Shown piece after piece: positions 10,647 to 21,411 of a DNA stretch of 48,013 bases (positions are counted from its first letter, which is position 1; every line of letters starts with the position of its first letter). This stretch comes from Stagonosporopsis chrysanthemi. Lineage: Eukaryota; Ascomycota; Dothideomycetes; Pleosporales; Didymellaceae. Made by a program: the position numbers and the translations under genes. Under the pieces are notes generated by a model. The model was not told the origin of the DNA. It worked only from the letters and a program-made list of their open reading frames with translations, and did no database searches. The stretch is taken from assembly GCA_022560025.1 (NCBI GenBank), contig JAFISE010000064.1:122002-170014 (forward strand). Direction: 5' to 3'.

Positions 10647-11553
10647 ATGCGATTCATTATTGCCAGTTTCGCGCTCCTCGGCGCCGCTGTTGCCAACAGT
10701 CAGGTTTCTACCCATTGCAGGACCTTCCCTGGAGACAGCGCATGACCTTCAACCACCCAATGGAGCAACTTCAACAAAACAGTAGGCGGAAGACTTGTCA
10801 AGACAGTACCTCTGGGAGCGCCATGCCATGGCTCGACATATGACAGTGCTACTTGTGAAAGCCTGCAGAAGCAATGGCAGACTGAGCAAATCCAGTACGT
10901 GCGCACCATCTTATCCTAGCTGTACAATCCTCTAATAGGTCAAAGCTATGAATCATCGTCGTCTGTAATGGCTCCTTTCTTTGCAAATCAATCGTGTGAT
11001 CCTTTCCAGCCGAGGGAGCGACCATGTCAGCTTGGCAATTACGTCAGGTACGCCGTCAAGGCATTAAGTGCAGCGGATATCCAGCGAACGATTGCCTTTG
11101 CGACCTCCAAGGATATTCGACCCGTCGTCCGAAACACTGGCCATGGTAAGTCCTCCGAGCTCAGTTCACTTACGAAGCCACGCCCTTACTTTCTTGCAAG
11201 ATTACTTGGGTCGATCAACTGGGGCTGGTTCAATTGCAGTATGGACGCATCATCTCAAAGAGATCACCCATCTTCCAGCTTACAGGAGCCCTCAATACAG
11301 TGGTCCGGCATTCAAACTCGGTGCTGGTGTCCAAGGATTTGAAATCATGGCTGCAGCACGCGACAGAGGCCTCGTAGTCGTGGGAGGGGAGTGCCCCACT
11401 GTGGGCATGATTGGACTAAGCCAGGGAGGAGGCCATTCAGCAATAAGCACTAGCTTCGGATTGGCTGCTGACAACGTATTGAACTGGGAAGTCGTTACAG
11501 CCAGTGGGAAGATCGTCAACGCCAACCCAAGGGAGAAACCAGACTTATACTGA
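10647..11553 (+). pseudogene. FAD-linked (PCMH-type) oxidoreductase, nonsense-mutated and truncated
   Basis: The start at 10647 encodes a good signal peptide (MRFIIASFALLGAAVA). Exons are 10647-10894, 10946-11145 and 11201-11553, with introns of 51 and 55 nt that keep frame. Family landmarks include GGRLVKTVPLGAPCHG, NQSCDPF, RNTGHDYLGRSTGAG with the His expected to bind FAD covalently, GGECPTVG with the Cys usually forming the second FAD bond, and GLAADNVLNWEVVTA. Codon 33, where the family has Trp (SAWP), is TGA at 10743-10745. The frame ends in a second TGA at 11551-11553, exactly where PDLYWAL is expected, and the C-terminal half is absent. Both stops fit TGG to TGA transitions. Ancestrally a secreted BBE/6-hydroxynicotine-oxidase-like enzyme, it is surely inactive now. 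Confidence 0.88.
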
Positions 11554-11579
11554 GAGAATGCCGCGGTAATCTGTCCTAG

Positions 11580-11801
11580 GTACTTGAACGCCAATGTTTC
11601 CTTGGCACTTGGGAGCCATACATCGAAGTTCTCAATGACCATTCGGTCGATTGCAGTAATTGGGGCGTTTATATCCGACCCGCAGAGGGAACGACGGCAT
11701 TCGTTACAATAAGATCAGACTGGCGGGGCTCCTTCGACGTTCCCTCGTATGAGGTCAAAGACGGAGACGAATTAGACAGACGCATTGTACATGCAATGTA
11801 A
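11580..11801 (+). other. possible coding fragment of unknown family
   Basis: A frame without ATG reads GTWEPYIEVLNDHSVDC, then WGVYIRPAEGTTAFVT, and ends RRIVHAM before TAA at 11799-11801. Composition looks protein-like, and a possible acceptor (CTAG) precedes it, so it may be the last exon of a vanished gene. It does not resemble the missing C-terminus of the upstream oxidoreductase. I do not recognise it. Confidence 0.2.
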
Positions 11802-11879
11802 AGAACAAAGACCAATTGAATGTTAGGTGCGAAAGCCAGCGTTGGCCCGTGGGTCCTGGGCCATGGTGTTGGTGCGTTA

Positions 11880-11920
11880 ACGTGTCTGTGCACCCAACGA
11901 TCGGAGTCACCCAACGATCG
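11880..11920 (+). repeat. left terminal inverted repeat of the Fot/pogo element
   Basis: It begins ACGTGTCTGTGCACCC after the TA duplication. An 11-mer CCCAACGATCG occurs twice inside it, separated by GAGTCA. The doubled motif is a likely transposase binding site. That role is inferred. Confidence 0.93.
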
Positions 11921-13649
11921 CTCCGAGCCCTGGGGCCAACTACAAAAACGAGGCTACAGAGCCACATACAATAGTTATTATTGCAGGATATCTTGGTGGA
12001 GTATTCTATAGGCCTATGCAATCAAATTTCATTATATAATCTATTTGTATAACGTGGCCGTGCGGCTGCTGCGGGTGGTGTGAGTGCGGGCAGCTGGAGG
12101 AGGCGTCGCAGGCTTTGGGCGACTACGAGCACCTACACCACGACGCGCAGGCTTTGGTTTAACTGCAGAAGCTCTTGACGTTGTAGTCTTGCCTCTTTGG
12201 GACAATTGTAGGGCTTTTACAGCGTCGTTAGCCTGTTTAGCAGCAGCTCTGGCAGCTTTCTGGGCGTCTATTGCTTGACGTTCCTCTGCCTTTGTCCTTG
12301 CACGCTCTTCCTTCTCTCTTGCCTGCTTTTGACGCTTCTCTTCTTCAATCTTCTCCTTGTATAGCTTATTAGCAGCTGCTAACTCCTTCATCTCTGCCTT
12401 TCTCTGCTCTTCCTCCTCCTTCTCTTGCTCAGTAACCACCATCCGAACCTGTGCCTCCTGAATAGACTGAGGAGACTACACCATCGCTCTGCTGTGGTAC
12501 TCTTGATGCTGTTGCAGGTCTAATTGCCTGCTAGGTTGCTTCTGCCGCTTCTGCTTTAGGTATAGCTTCTGCCTTAGGCTATTGAGTTCGCTGTGAAGGA
12601 GCTCTACCTGAGTTGATAGGTGGTGGATAGTTTGGCTAAGCTTCTGCGCACCTGCACTGCGCGGATCCTTTACCTCTGCACGCAGTATAGTACAAGCTTG
12701 TAGCTAGTCTTCTGCAGAATAGGCAGTAGAACTAGAGGTAACTGAGCCTGAGCTTGTAGGTGTTGTGTGGCGGAATCTATTGAGTATAACGTCGGGGTTT
12801 AGTGGGTCTATCCCTGTGGTGGTGAAGGCGTTTTGTATGAGCTTATCCTTGAACGTGTGCACCCAGGCAGGCCAGAATAGGCTGAAAAATTCGGCTTTCG
12901 TCAACGGCAATAGGCCTTGAGTCTTCTGGAGGTAGTCATCCAGCTCAGAGGCGTACGCGGAGGAGAGAGGCTTGAAGCAGACTACATCCAACGGCTGCGG
13001 CGTCTGGGTACTGTGAGGTGGCAACACAGCCAGTATAATCTGATTCTGATTGCAGTAGTTGATGAAGTCCTGCGTTAGGTGGCTCCCGTGGCCATCTACT
13101 ATCAAAAGCCTATAGCTTCTGCGCGCCTTTGCCTTGGTATAACGGTCAAACACCTGCTCAAGCCAGGCTAATCCAATGCCATTGTTTGTCCAGCCAGAAG
13201 GCGAAGAAGCCACGTGAATTTGGTGTATTCCTGCCTTAATATCGGCCACCCAATGACTCTGGATTATGGAGTTTTTGGACGCAAATATGATGCCAGGAGG
13301 TAGTGCAGTACCATCTGCGCAGATAGTAGCCAACAGGCTTACCCACTCTCGTGAGCTATCCTGCTGAGCGTGCCTGACTTCTTTCTTCTTATATTGACGC
13401 CTACTGAAGATGCGTTTTGTCCTTCCTAGTACTCTAATCGCGAAGCCCTTCTCATCTATATTGTACGTGTGAGCTGGCTCAATGTTGTAGTCGGCGATCT
13501 TCTGCTGCAGTAGATCAAAGTATAGCTTATACTTATATCCAGACTCAGTGTTGTGGCGATTAGAGTCTATACCCATTGACCATTTAGGGTAGAGGCGGTT
13601 GTGGTGACGTTGGAGGAAGCGTGTAACCCAGCTTTTGGAGCAAGGAATC

Positions 13650-13833
13650 TGTAACCACGTGGCATAGATCACATGATATTTCATTGTAGCAGGCACTGCC
13701 CGGTGTGGGCAAGTGCACTTACCTCTGAGCTGAGGGCTCCTGTAGACGATCATCATAACATCACAACACGACAACAGATAGCAATACAAGCGTTGACCTG
13801 CAGCACCCACTTGACACTGCTCACGCAGTTACA
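13650..13833 (+). repeat. left (5') LTR, 184 bp
   Basis: It starts TGTAACCACGTGG and ends CACGCAGTTACA. It differs from the right LTR at three positions, all C/T transitions (CCCGG/CCTGG, CATCATA/CATTATA, GACCTGC/GACCCGC). No insertions or deletions separate the pair. Confidence 0.96.
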
Positions 13834-13846
13834 GTTATGAGCCCGG
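13834..13846 (+). other. primer-binding site, half-tRNA initiator-Met type
   Basis: GTTATGAGCCCGG directly abuts the left LTR. It is complementary to the anticodon arm of initiator tRNA-Met (GGGCTCATAAC around the CAT anticodon), not to a tRNA 3' end. Copia-type elements are known to prime with such a tRNA half-molecule. Confidence 0.75.
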
Positions 13847-14011
13847 CTGTCGACTACACACGCTGTATCCGCTACTGCATGCTGACGAGCTATTGACTGC
13901 TGTTAACAGAGCTACGTTATCGAAACGCTACCTTTACCTTGCAGAGCCTCAAGCACACTGTGCACTGCCTGTACGAGAGTCGATCTGAGAGCTGATAGAG
14001 CCTGATTCAGG

Positions 14012-17000
14012 ATGGCTACTACTGAGCTGGATGGACTGATTACGAGGACGACAGTCATACTTGAGAAGCCTGGGGACTGGGAAGAATAGATCTTCCTACA
14101 AAAGGATAGCGCGGACAGGCATCAACTGTGGTCTATGGTCAACCCAGACCTCGACGAGGCGGCCCTTGAGAAGCTTAAGGAGCCAGCAGCCGTTGAGCCA
14201 GAGGAGTACCATAACGAGACTGAAGAGGACACCGGCGTCGTGCTCAAGGACATGACGACTGAGGAGTTCCAACGATATCAGCAGGTAGAGCAGAACTACA
14301 ATTGAGCGCTGACTAGATACACGATCAAGAGGAAAGCGTTGAACGACTTTACCTAAGAGATTGGCTGGACGATCAGCCGCCGCTATATACACCTGATTCA
14401 GAGCGACGATACTGCGTACGCTCGCTTGAAGAGGCTGAAGAAGCACCTCTGCCCATCAACGGCTGAGAGGGAGCTGCAGCTGATAACCAAGTATCAACAA
14501 TTGCAGAGTCGACCACGAAGCAACACTATTGAGAGTTGGCTTGAGGAGTGGCTGCACGTTGTGAGGATGTGTGAGGCAATCTATCTGCCTGACGTTACAT
14601 TACCGCGAGCGCAGCGCGACTTCCTGCTTGCTATCAAGGGTCTTGACGACACCTGGTCGACGACCTAGCAAGCTACACTGTTTTGAGCTCAGCTGAATTC
14701 TTAGCCAATCCCAACGCTAGACGACCTTGTGGCCGAGTTTGCTATGTACTGGCGCTCGACGAGGCCAGTAGCGTCATCACTCAGTACATTCGCGACACTG
14801 GGCATCAATCAGAGCTCAATTGGACGACTGGACAGCGCAGAGACGTTGAGTGGCAACAAAGACAGAAGGCTTGAATGCACGTGTGGCCTCAAGCACTGCT
14901 TTAAGGACTGTTGGTACCTTGGAGGGAAGGGAAAGCCGCAAGGCTGGACACTAAAGCCTGAGATACAGGAGAAGTTTGGCAAAGCTATTAAGAGCCAGTC
15001 TTCACTTGGACGAGCGATGCAGGCAGCTCTTAAGACTAACACAGGCACAGCAGCTTTGACTGTAGCTTTGACTGCGCTGCGCTGGTTTGACAACCGGAGC
15101 CCGACGATTGAAGACCTAGACAGCTATGTGCTGCAGCTCACTATGAGCACAGACTGTACGAACAGGCAGGCGATCAAGCCAAGCCTGATCAATTGATGGA
15201 TCCTAGACCCAGGATCGAACACGCATGTCACTAACACCAGAGCCTATGGCTGGAAGAAGCGAGCTGATGGGAAAGGTGAGGTAGTCAAGGCGGGTAATCA
15301 AGAGCTGTTGATACAAGAGTGGGGAGATGTGGTTCTGCTCACTAAAACGCCTACAGGTACAGAGCAGATAGAGCTTACCTACGTGGCGTATGTGCCAGGA
15401 TTCCTTACCAACGTTGTTGGCCTATCTTGCTGTTGATCTGTTAGCATACATTTTGACTCAGGCTGAGATTGCCTGTATCAAGGACAATGGAACAACGTCA
15501 TCAGCAAGCTCCAATACATAGGTGGTTACTGGCTGATAGACGCTGACAGCATAGAGCGACTAGACGCCAGCTCCTTGCTTGCAGCCTTAACTTATGCTTG
15601 CAAGAAGCTATTATACGAACTAAGGAAGCTGCTACAGCTCACGCTAGAGGAGGCTCACATTATCTGGGGTCACGCAGGCTGACAGGTAATTAATTGACTG
15701 CTAGAGAGCGTAAACGGAGTTCAGCTTGTAGACAGTGATCTAGCACTAAAGTAGAAGGACTGTGAGACTTGCATACAGTTAAAATTGACCAAGCTGGTCA
15801 GCCAAAGGCTGCCACGCAAGCTAGCAACTCGACTGTTTAAGCGCATCAGCATTGACTTAGTGCAGCTGTTAGAGCGAGGCGAGCAATGCTACAATAGCAA
15901 CCAATACCTGTTCTACATAGTTGACTAGAACACGAAGTGGCATAAAGGAAGCTGCATGCCAGACAAGACAAAAGCAACGCTAACACGAGTCTTTAAATAA
16001 CTGCTAGCTAAAATTAAGTGCCAGTTTAGAAGCTAGGTCATCGTTGTGAGACTTGACATAGAGACTAGATACGTTGAGCTGCTTGAGATATGCAGAGACC
16101 TTAGCATTGCTATTGAGCCGAGAGCGACAGAAGCTTAGAATAGAGCGATTGAGCGCGCAGGGAAGGCAATTGTCATTTAAGGCAGAGCTATCTGACTGCA
16201 CGCTGGTCTGCCTAAGGAGTACGCTAACAAGTGTATTATGTCAGCGATATACCTGCTCAATCGTACGCTAGTTGAAGCGATCAACTGGAGCTGCCTATAC
16301 ACTAAGGTTAAGGGAGTCAAGCTATCAGTTGCTTACCTTGAGGTGATTGGAGCGAGAGCCTATGTGCTTAATGAGAAGCTACCACGCGGAGCTAAGCTTG
16401 AATCTTGAGCTCTTATTAGCTACCTGGTAGGCTTTGACTCAACTAACATTTTCTGAGTGTAGTTGCTAACAATAGGACAAGTTATGCAAACTCAAGATGT
16501 TGTCTTTACTTAAGGCAAGCTCTGTGGCAACTAAGGCTAGTATGCAGAGAAGGGCTACATTTGAGAGGTTGTAGAAGTGCTAGACATTGAGGAGACGCTC
16601 AATCACAGCAATATATTAACAGAACAGCTATCTTCTTAGGAAAACAAAGAAGAGGAGATTGGAGATACGAGTTATGTTTAACTGCAGCTAGATAGCCAGC
16701 AAGGCTGTACTTAGCAGAAGAACACCACAGCGCTCATGACTCTAGAAGCGACACCAGAGTTGCCCAAGCCGCCTGAGCTGATTGAGCTTACAGGCGAGTC
16801 ACTCATCGATTAAGCAATAGACGATACTAGCTGGGGGCGCGGATATGCTCTAGCTCTAGAAGGAGAAGAGCCGGATTGAACGTCTAACAACGCTGCACGA
16901 CGAGGAGAGATTAGCAGCTAGGTATTAGAGCAGTTTATTGTGACGGGCAAGCAGAGTTGCAAGCCAGCTAAGTTTAGCACGTACCTAGCAACATTTGCAG

Positions 17001-18736
17001 CCTGTATCAACCCTACAGCATCAAAAAAGCTGCTCAGCAAAGCACTGAAGATTTGAATCTATTGTAACTAGCTGCCAGCTGAGCCAAAGAGATGGAAGGA
17101 CCTCAATCAACATCTATTTAGAGCAGAATTCAGGAAGGCAAGCTGTAAAGAGGTTGACAGCTTTATCTAGAGGAGCTGCTTTGGACAAGCAGCAAGAGTG
17201 TCTAAAGTAATAGACGCTGAGATACTGCTACTTATGTAGGTATTTACGTACAAGTTCAACGAGGATGGATACCTCTACAAGTTTAAGGCAAGACTAGTAG
17301 TGAGAGGAGACCTGCAGCATGATTACGGCGACACGTACGCAGCGATATTAGCTGCGAAGATATTTCAATGCTTGATCGCCCTAGCAGCTGCTTTTGATCT
17401 TGAGCTGTACCAGTACGACGTTCTGAACGCCTTTCTTAACGCTGAACTTGATCAAACTACATACGTACGATGTCTAGAAGGATATAAGAGCGAGCTTGGC
17501 TAATTGCTTGAGCTCAAGCGAGCTCTATACGGACTCTGAGATGCACTGCGACTATAGTATGAGCACCTTACTGCTACGCTTGAGAAGCTAGGCCTTGAGC
17601 AGGTGCTAGGAGTGCCCTGCCTATTTAGCAACAACTAATTGATTGTCTTCTTCTTTGTGGACGATATAGTCGTGGCTATAGCTTCCAAGAACAAGGACAT
17701 CTACTGTTAATTCAATCAACAGCTGCGAGCTGCATACGACATGCGATTTCTGGGAGAGCTGAAATAGTTCCTTGGCATACGCGTGATCCGAGATTAAAGC
17801 TAGAAGAAGATCTGGCTGATGCAAGACAGCTTTATTGACAAGGTAGCAGCAAAATACAACATTGCTTACATGAGCAAATACCTAGCTGTACTGCTGGTAG
17901 ATGGAAATATTGGCCTAAGTAAGGAGGAGCCAGATGAACAGCAAACAAAGCTATATCAGGAGTTGGTTGGCTTACTGGCCTACATTGCAACGTATACTTG
18001 ACTAGATGTTGCGCAAGCTTACTCAGAATTATCACGATATCTACAGAACCTAGGTTAAAAGCATGTCAGCGCAGCATACTACGCCTAGAAGTACTTGATT
18101 GGCTAGAAGCGTTTGGCAATTGGTGCTTACAGAGATCAGAGCAGCCGCACAATGTGCATAGGCTCAAGCCTGGGGGGTGCTAAAGCAGAGCCTCTGTTTT
18201 ACGGTGCCTCTGATGCTGCCTTTGCTGACGACCTGCTAACGCAGCGCAGCTCTCAGGGATATCTCTTTATGCTGTGTGGCATGCCTATTGACTGGAAGGC
18301 GACACTCTAACGTTCTGTCACAAAATTGACTACTGAGGCAGAGCTGCTAGCTCTGTTGACAGCAGCTAGCGAGCTGCAGGCATGGAATTGACTGTTCAAG
18401 CACGTCAAGCTTGACCTAGAGATGGTACCAACTATCTACTGCGACAACCTACAGACTGTAGGAGTTGTTACTAAGCACAAGGACAAGCTGTTTACGCGTT
18501 TGCGCTATGTGGACGTCCACTAACATTGGCTAAGGCAAGAGGTGGCAGCTGGACGAATATTAGTGCAATGGAAGCCCACTAATCTTATGCTAGCTGATGG
18601 ACTAACTAAGATTCTTGTGCGCCAGAGGCACGCTGAGTTTGTTTGACAGCTTGGATTGAGAGACGTCAAAGACTGCCTGTTAGAGGCAGAAACTAAGGAT
18701 AGTCCTGAGCCAGCGAGCTTGACTCACTGGTACTAG
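14012..18736 (+). pseudogene. copia gag-pol polyprotein, one frame with about fifty stop codons
   Basis: From ATG 14012, every recognisable domain lies in one reading frame, so no net frameshift has occurred over 1,575 codons. Landmarks are a gag region (WLEEWLHVVRM), a zinc knuckle near 14868 (CTCGLKHCFKDCW), a protease WILDPGSNTHVTN with DPGS where DSGS is usual, integrase (IIWGHAG, CETC, IYLLNRT), reverse transcriptase (YDVLNAFLNAELD, FFVDDIV), and RNase H with TEAELLAL and the ADGLTK end. My hand translation meets roughly fifty TAG, TAA and TGA codons at places where the family has Gln, Trp or Arg, for example after KRALYGL where Arg is expected. This is the pattern of C:G to T:A mutation such as RIP. 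The end at 18736 is the last stop before non-conserved sequence and may not be the original one. Confidence 0.93.
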
Positions 18737-18810
18737 GATGATAGGGGTATAATACAGAACATTGATCAAATGGGAAGATCAGCAAGGAAGATCAGCTTTG
18801 GTTAACACCG

Positions 18811-18824
18811 CAGCTGAGGGGGTG
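18811..18824 (+). other. polypurine tract before the right LTR
   Basis: CAGCTGAGGGGGTG lies immediately upstream of the right LTR and contains the run GAGGGGG. Position and composition fit a plus-strand priming site, although it is short and interrupted by T. Confidence 0.55.
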
Positions 18825-19008
18825 TGTAACCACGTGGCATAGATCACATGATATTTCATTGTAGCAGGCACTGCCTGGTGTGGGCAAGTGCACTTACCTC
18901 TGAGCTGAGGGCTCCTGTAGACGATCATTATAACATCACAACACGACAACAGATAGCAATACAAGCGTTGACCCGCAGCACCCACTTGACACTGCTCACG
19001 CAGTTACA
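18825..19008 (+). repeat. right (3') LTR, 184 bp
   Basis: It has the same length and ends as the left LTR, with three transitions between them (about 1.6 per cent). The GAATC target duplication follows immediately. Confidence 0.96.
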
Positions 19009-19338
19009 GAATCTGGGCTACTTTTGACGCGAAATTTTGTATCATAGTCCTTGTAGGTGCTATATGATGGCTGTTTAGTACTCCTATATACTTTACAAGG
19101 TCCTCTTCTTGTTGTGGGGTGAGCTTGTGTTGGTGTTGGTTGGCGACGCGTCGAGGTACCTGCACACCACGGTGCGCGCGGGATAGAGTATTTCGATCAA
19201 CGCCATGCTTAAGCGCAATATTTGTATAGACAAGTTTATCGCCAGGCTTCAATTTACGAATCTCTGCAAGCGCATCATTGATTCCTGGCATGGTTGTTGA
19301 GTTATTACGCGTTGAAATTTGGTGTAGATGTTGTGCAC

Positions 19339-19379
19339 CGATCGTTGGTTGACTCCGATCGTTGGGTGCACAGACACGT
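19339..19379 (-). repeat. right terminal inverted repeat of the Fot/pogo element
   Basis: This is the reverse complement of 11880-11920 with one mismatch (position 19349 against 11910). It is followed by TA at 19380-19381. The transposase start codon lies at 19291-19289. Confidence 0.93.
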
Positions 19380-19996
19380 TACTGGCTCCGGGGAAGTGGC
19401 TGCCGGGGCGCCGAGGCCGGACGATTCATCCTTCAACTCCGCGGCGAATGCAAACCTTTGCCTTTCCTGCCATCCTCAACACGATCATCCAACCTTCAAG
19501 ACTCAGTCCATTAAGCCCTTCCATGGACATCTGTTTTTGTCGCGCTGAGCCTATTTACCGTAAAATTAAAGATCCACTAAAATTGAATTAATAACTTGCC
19601 GTAAGCTGTTCCTCACAACGCCTTCGTATTGCGCGACGTACGCCTCGTGTTCTAGCTCAAAATCAGGTGCAATGTAAAGGAAGCATCCGGCATCCAGTGG
19701 TCAGGGGTTCAACTGTCCGCCCTCGCGGCAGTCCCCTCACCAGTGCCCTTGTAGAAGGTACAACCAGGGACTCTACACAGGCCACCGGACGGGTCGGCTC
19801 TTTGTCTTGTCTGGACAATCTGATCCGCGAATGCTCCACTCTCAATGCACCATGGAACAACAGCGCATCTCCCGTTGGCACGCCGCTCTCCACTTTCCCT
19901 TTGACCACTGGTTGTCAGGACATGTTTGTGCGCTTGTACGCAAATAATCACCCTCATTAATGAACATGAACAGAGCGTTGCACATTGGATCCACAC
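19380..19996. other. gene-free stretch right of the transposon
   Basis: Short frames only, on both strands, with no motif. It contains the right TA duplication (19380-19381) and then the 3' flank of the membrane-protein gene ending at 19997. Confidence 0.4.
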
Positions 19997-21411
19997 CTAA
20001 GCAAAACGCCGTTCGCTACCAAATTCCTCTGTCGTGACTGAGACTTGCTTGGAGACGACAATCGCCCCCTGAGCACCTTGTATGCCAGATGTAGCGTTCA
20101 GGTGCTGCATCTTCACACCGTTTTCCTTGATGATTCGCTCCTCACTCTCGTTGCCGAAAGTCATGTTTGCTGAGATCAGCGTCCCATTCCGTGGCGTCTT
20201 TCTTGCATGGCTCGATGCACCTCCGCCACCAATCGTTACGAACCCGCCGCCGGGTGTCTTGTAGGCTTTGGTGTTGCTGTTCGAACGAAAGGTGCTGGGC
20301 AGGAAAGGCGCGAGCCATACTTTGAGTAGGGGGAAGATCATGGGAAGGTTCGTTGTAACAACCGCGGTGAACGTTTCTCTGGTTCCCCATTCAGCTGCTA
20401 GCTGTCCACCGTTGACAGGATCCTAAACTCTGGTCAGTCTCTCGTGCAGGGAGGACAAACCGCGCAAGGGCAAGCTAGTTCACCTAGCGGATGTCGTTAG
20501 AAACAGGACTTACCACAATTACATAAATACTTTTCAAAGTCGCGCAGATAATGATAAGAACACCCGCAGAAAGTACAGAAGTGGCGGCCACCTTCTTGTA
20601 GATCTGTAGGCTCGACTTCCAGAGCATGGGTATAGGTATTAAAATGAGAAAGATGTCGGTTGAGACATTGAGGACGAAAGAGACCCAAATGATGGGTCTC
20701 GAGATAGCCGGCTGGCAGGAGTTACCTGGATTGGGTGAAATCTGCCAGTAGTGTCGATAGGGCCTACATGCGAGAAAGATGGTCAACATGACAGCCACGA
20801 AAGATGTCGCGATTAAGACCACTGCAATGTGTATGCGCTTTTGGTAGGTCCCAAGCCCGTTCTATTCGATGCAATCAGTATCCGATAATGGCCTAGGAAA
20901 ACTGGGATACGCACAGTGAGTCGGTAATAGAAAAACGTAACACACAGCTTCAGCGTCCACAACAAAAAGGGTGCCAAAGTCCAGCCTGCCAGATGAATCT
21001 TGGACCCAAGGACTCTGTTTCACGTCAGGAACAGCTCTGGGGGCGACAAATATCTGCGCCTTCGCGAGGGCCGGAGTAATAGATGAAACGGACCTCCTAA
21101 TGTATTCTGGGTCGTTTGGGGAGAGACTGCTCCGTTGAGCATCTGTCATCCCATTGTTCGCGAGACCGTGAGCGGAAGTTTGTACATGATACCCGAGAGT
21201 AGTTTGCGACGTGTAGATGAGCTGGATACTATGTCAGTGTGATGGGAGCCAACAATTAGTGAGCTCTCACAATGGCGAACCAGATCAGATAGTCATCTGC
21301 GCGAAGCCCTCGAATTCCAACAGCCGTAATTCTGGCATAGGTTCGGAGTACTGTCACCAGGACACCAAAAGCATACAGCGTCCAGAGCTCCACTGTGGTG
21401 TTGTTGGCCAT
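19997..21411 (-). CDS. rhodopsin-fold integral membrane protein (PTH11-like seven-helix family)
   Basis: Exons 21411-21271, 21221-21094, 21014-20915, 20861-20514 and 20422-19997 join in frame to 380 residues. Introns are 49, 79, 53 and 91 nt, and the second has a weak GTCCGT donor. Seven hydrophobic segments carry family marks: MANNTTVELW start, RADDYLIWFAI, HGLANNGM, VLGSKIHLAGW, LWTLKLCVTFFYYRL, LACRPYRHYW, NVSTDIFLILIPIPMLW, DPVNGGQLAAEWGTRET and TTNLPMIFPLLK, then a Gly/Ser-rich cytoplasmic tail. The family includes surface receptors used in host or nutrient sensing, but no ligand can be inferred. It is transcribed divergently from the FAD oxidoreductase at 21907 across a 495-bp gap, so co-regulation is plausible. 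A decayed relative lies at 7865-9362. Confidence 0.92.

Larger units (their letters stand above)
13650..19008 (+). mobile_element. Ty1/copia LTR retrotransposon, complete but coding-dead
   Basis: It has two 184-bp LTRs in direct orientation (TGTAAC...GTTACA ends), a primer-binding site touching the left LTR, a G-rich tract before the right LTR, and GAATC target duplications at 13645-13649 and 19009-19013. Domain order is gag with zinc knuckle, protease, integrase, reverse transcriptase, RNase H, which identifies copia rather than gypsy. Inserted in the transposase gene of the pogo element in opposite orientation, it is the younger of the two. Confidence 0.96.
12041..19291 (-). pseudogene. Fot1/pogo DDE transposase, split by a copia insertion and carrying two nonsense codons
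   Basis: The N-terminal piece (19291-19009) has a psq-type HTH and the start of a CENP-B-like domain (LTPQQEEDLVKYIGVL). The rest (13644-12041) holds the DDE core: first Asp in YNIDEKGF, second in VDGHGSH, third in QPLDVVCFKPL. Without the retrotransposon and one GAATC copy, the two pieces join in frame (VAQI-PCSKSW) as 629 codons including the natural stop. Two TAG codons interrupt this frame, at 12704-12706 and 12476-12478, both plausible CAG to TAG changes. After them the frame continues through a Lys/Glu-rich coiled coil to the natural stop at 12041. The ATG inside the LTR that appears to start the 3' piece is an insertion artefact. The gene cannot make transposase, but its ends could still be moved in trans. 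Confidence 0.93.
11880..19379 (-). mobile_element. Fot1/pogo-type DNA transposon with a nested copia element
   Basis: Inverted 41-bp ends at 11880-11920 and 19339-19379 differ at one position. Both are flanked by TA (11878-11879 and 19380-19381), the target duplication of Tc1/mariner-pogo elements. The transposase reads on the minus strand and starts about 50 bp inside the right end. The element spans 7500 bp. Removing the 5359-bp retrotransposon and one copy of its 5-bp target duplication leaves 2136 bp, a normal size for Fot1-like elements. Confidence 0.95.

Noticed and set aside
11292..11642. Minus-strand 116-codon frame overlapping the dead oxidoreductase
   Set aside because: Most of it is antisense to a well-matched exon. 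The short protein-like start (MVIENFDVWLPS) is not enough to call a gene.
13645..13810. Long transposase frame seeming to start at 13810 with MGAAGQRLYCY
   Set aside because: Its first 55 or so codons come from the copia LTR. The true start is at 19291, on the far side of the insertion.
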